Source: Pseudomonas arsenicoxydans
Lineage (GTDB): Bacteria > Pseudomonadota > Gammaproteobacteria > Pseudomonadales > Pseudomonadaceae
Assembly (NCBI RefSeq): GCF_900103875.1
Contig: NZ_LT629705.1
Span: 5,341,001-5,405,000 of the forward strand
DNA length: 64,000 nt
Direction of reading: 5' to 3'
How positions within the stretch are numbered: the first letter of the stretch is position 1; each line of letters begins with the position of its first letter. The notes beneath the pieces are model-generated. The model worked only from the letters and a program-made list of their open reading frames with translations, did not search any database and was not told the origin of the DNA. Both the position numbers and the translations under genes were made by a program. Shown here piece after piece: positions 63,395 through 64,000 of this stretch.

Positions 63395-64000
63395 TTACAG
63401 CTCCGCCGCCAACCGCGAACCCTGATTGATCGCCCGTTTGGCATCCAGCTCCGCCGCCACGTCCGCGCCACCGATCAAGTGCACATTCTGCCCCGCCGCC
63501 ACCAGACCCTCCTGCAATTCACGCAGCGGATCCTGCCCGGCGCAAATCACGATGTTATCCACCACCATTAGTTGCGGCTCGCCGGTTTCACCGATGCGGA
63601 TGTGCAGGCCTTCGTCGTCGATCTTCAGGTATTCAACGCTGTTGAGCATCTGCACCTGCTTGTTCTTCAAACCGGTACGGTGAATCCAGCCGGTGGTTTT
63701 ACCGAGGCCGTCACCGACCTTGGATTTCTTGCGTTGCAGCAGGAACACATCCCGCGCCGGTGCATGCGGCTCGGCCTTGATCCCCGCGACACCGCCGCGT
63801 GCTTCAAGATGGGTGTCGATGCCCCACTCTTTCCAGAACGCTTCACGGTCCTGACTGGTCGACACGCCTTGATGCACCAGGAATTCCGACACGTCGAAAC
63901 CGATACCGCCCGCGCCAATCACTGCCACACGCTTGCCGACCGGTTTGCGCTGCAGAATCACGTCCAGGTAACTCAGCACCTTGGCGTTCTCGATCCCGGG
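63395..64000 (-). CDS. fadH: NADPH-dependent 2,4-dienoyl-CoA reductase, C-terminal part; 5' end off the right edge
   Basis: The last about 200 residues of FadH: PGIENAKVLSYLDVILQ, then the NADPH-binding fold VAVIGAGGIGFDVSEFLVHQG, an insertion with HLEARGGVAGI and VFLLQRKKSKVGDGLGKTTGWIHR, and the C-terminal FAD-binding VVDNIVICAGQDP ... GGADVAAELDAKRAINQGSRLAAEL. It reduces 2,4-dienoyl-CoA in unsaturated fatty acid beta-oxidation. The catalytic TIM barrel and [4Fe-4S] region lie beyond the window. Confidence 0.92.
   Translation of the reverse strand, partial: PGIENAKVLSYLDVILQRKPVGKRVAVIGAGGIGFDVSEFLVHQGVSTSQDREAFWKEWGIDTHLEARGGVAGIKAEPHAPARDVFLLQRKKSKVGDGLGKTTGWIHRTGLKNKQVQMLNSVEYLKIDDEGLHIRIGETGEPQLMVVDNIVICAGQDPLRELQEGLVAAGQNVHLIGGADVAAELDAKRAINQGSRLAAEL

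Overview
The window reads as chromosomal DNA of a Pseudomonas, most likely the P. fluorescens group. The reasons are dense high-GC coding on both strands, many REP/REPIN hairpins of the 'GTGGGAGCGGGCTTGCCCGCGA' type, an OprD porin, a PrrF-type iron sRNA, a CrcY/CrcZ-type carbon-control sRNA, and a liu (leucine/isovalerate) locus. It holds about 50 genes; the first and last run off the edges.

Layout. 1-1.8 kb: MarR regulator with an RND/EmrAB-type outer membrane channel. 1.9-3.2: OprD-family porin. 3.4-9.0: a six-gene unit of LacI regulator, ABC importer and a GpdQ-like glycerophosphodiesterase, with a perfect LacI-family operator in front. 9.3-11: chemoreceptor. 11-16.5: TamB/TamA. 16.5-19.7: GNAT acetyltransferase, exonuclease III, a PstS-OmpA fusion. 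19.8-22.1: acyl-CoA dehydrogenase and divergent LysR. 22.3-31.9: leucine catabolism (liuR, liuE, an acyl-CoA ligase, liuABCD) with three near-identical LiuR operators, and a CrcY-like sRNA with a complete sigma-54/IHF promoter. 31.9-33.3: a CI/LexA-like repressor without its catalytic serine, a DUF6124-type gene and prrF. 33.5-34.7: M14 carboxypeptidase. 34.7-41.7: an oxidative-stress-like ECF sigma regulon. 41.9-49.5: IclR, an ABC importer and a three-subunit opine-oxidase/HcnABC-like dehydrogenase. 49.6-54.6: a ZapE paralogue, an LRR-protein kinase, a YebC-family protein and an orphan short VgrG. 54.6-61.6: aminoethylphosphonate catabolism. 61.8-64: cytochrome b561, a D-cysteine desulfhydrase/ACC deaminase homologue, and the C-terminal end of FadH.

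The most novel element is at 34.7-41.7 kb. An ECF sigma/anti-sigma pair and a catalase-like peroxidase/cytochrome b561 operon carry the same promoter (GGGAATAATC-N12-CGTCT) although they lie 4 kb apart. Between them sits a three-gene operon: a stand-alone NRPS-type adenylation protein, a polytopic membrane FAD/NAD reductase translationally coupled to it, and an enoyl-CoA hydratase. The first two proteins together reproduce the domain order of the fungal redox-homeostasis protein TmpL (adenylation, membrane, FAD/NAD). I propose a bacterial split TmpL system that works with an ECF-controlled peroxide defence.

Other integrated circuits: CrcY next to the leucine genes it may help de-repress; PrrF with an overlapping Fur box; and a mirror-image phosphonate locus in which two paralogous LysR regulators face each other, each next to its own operon (GlpT-like transporter plus FAD oxidase, and phnWX).
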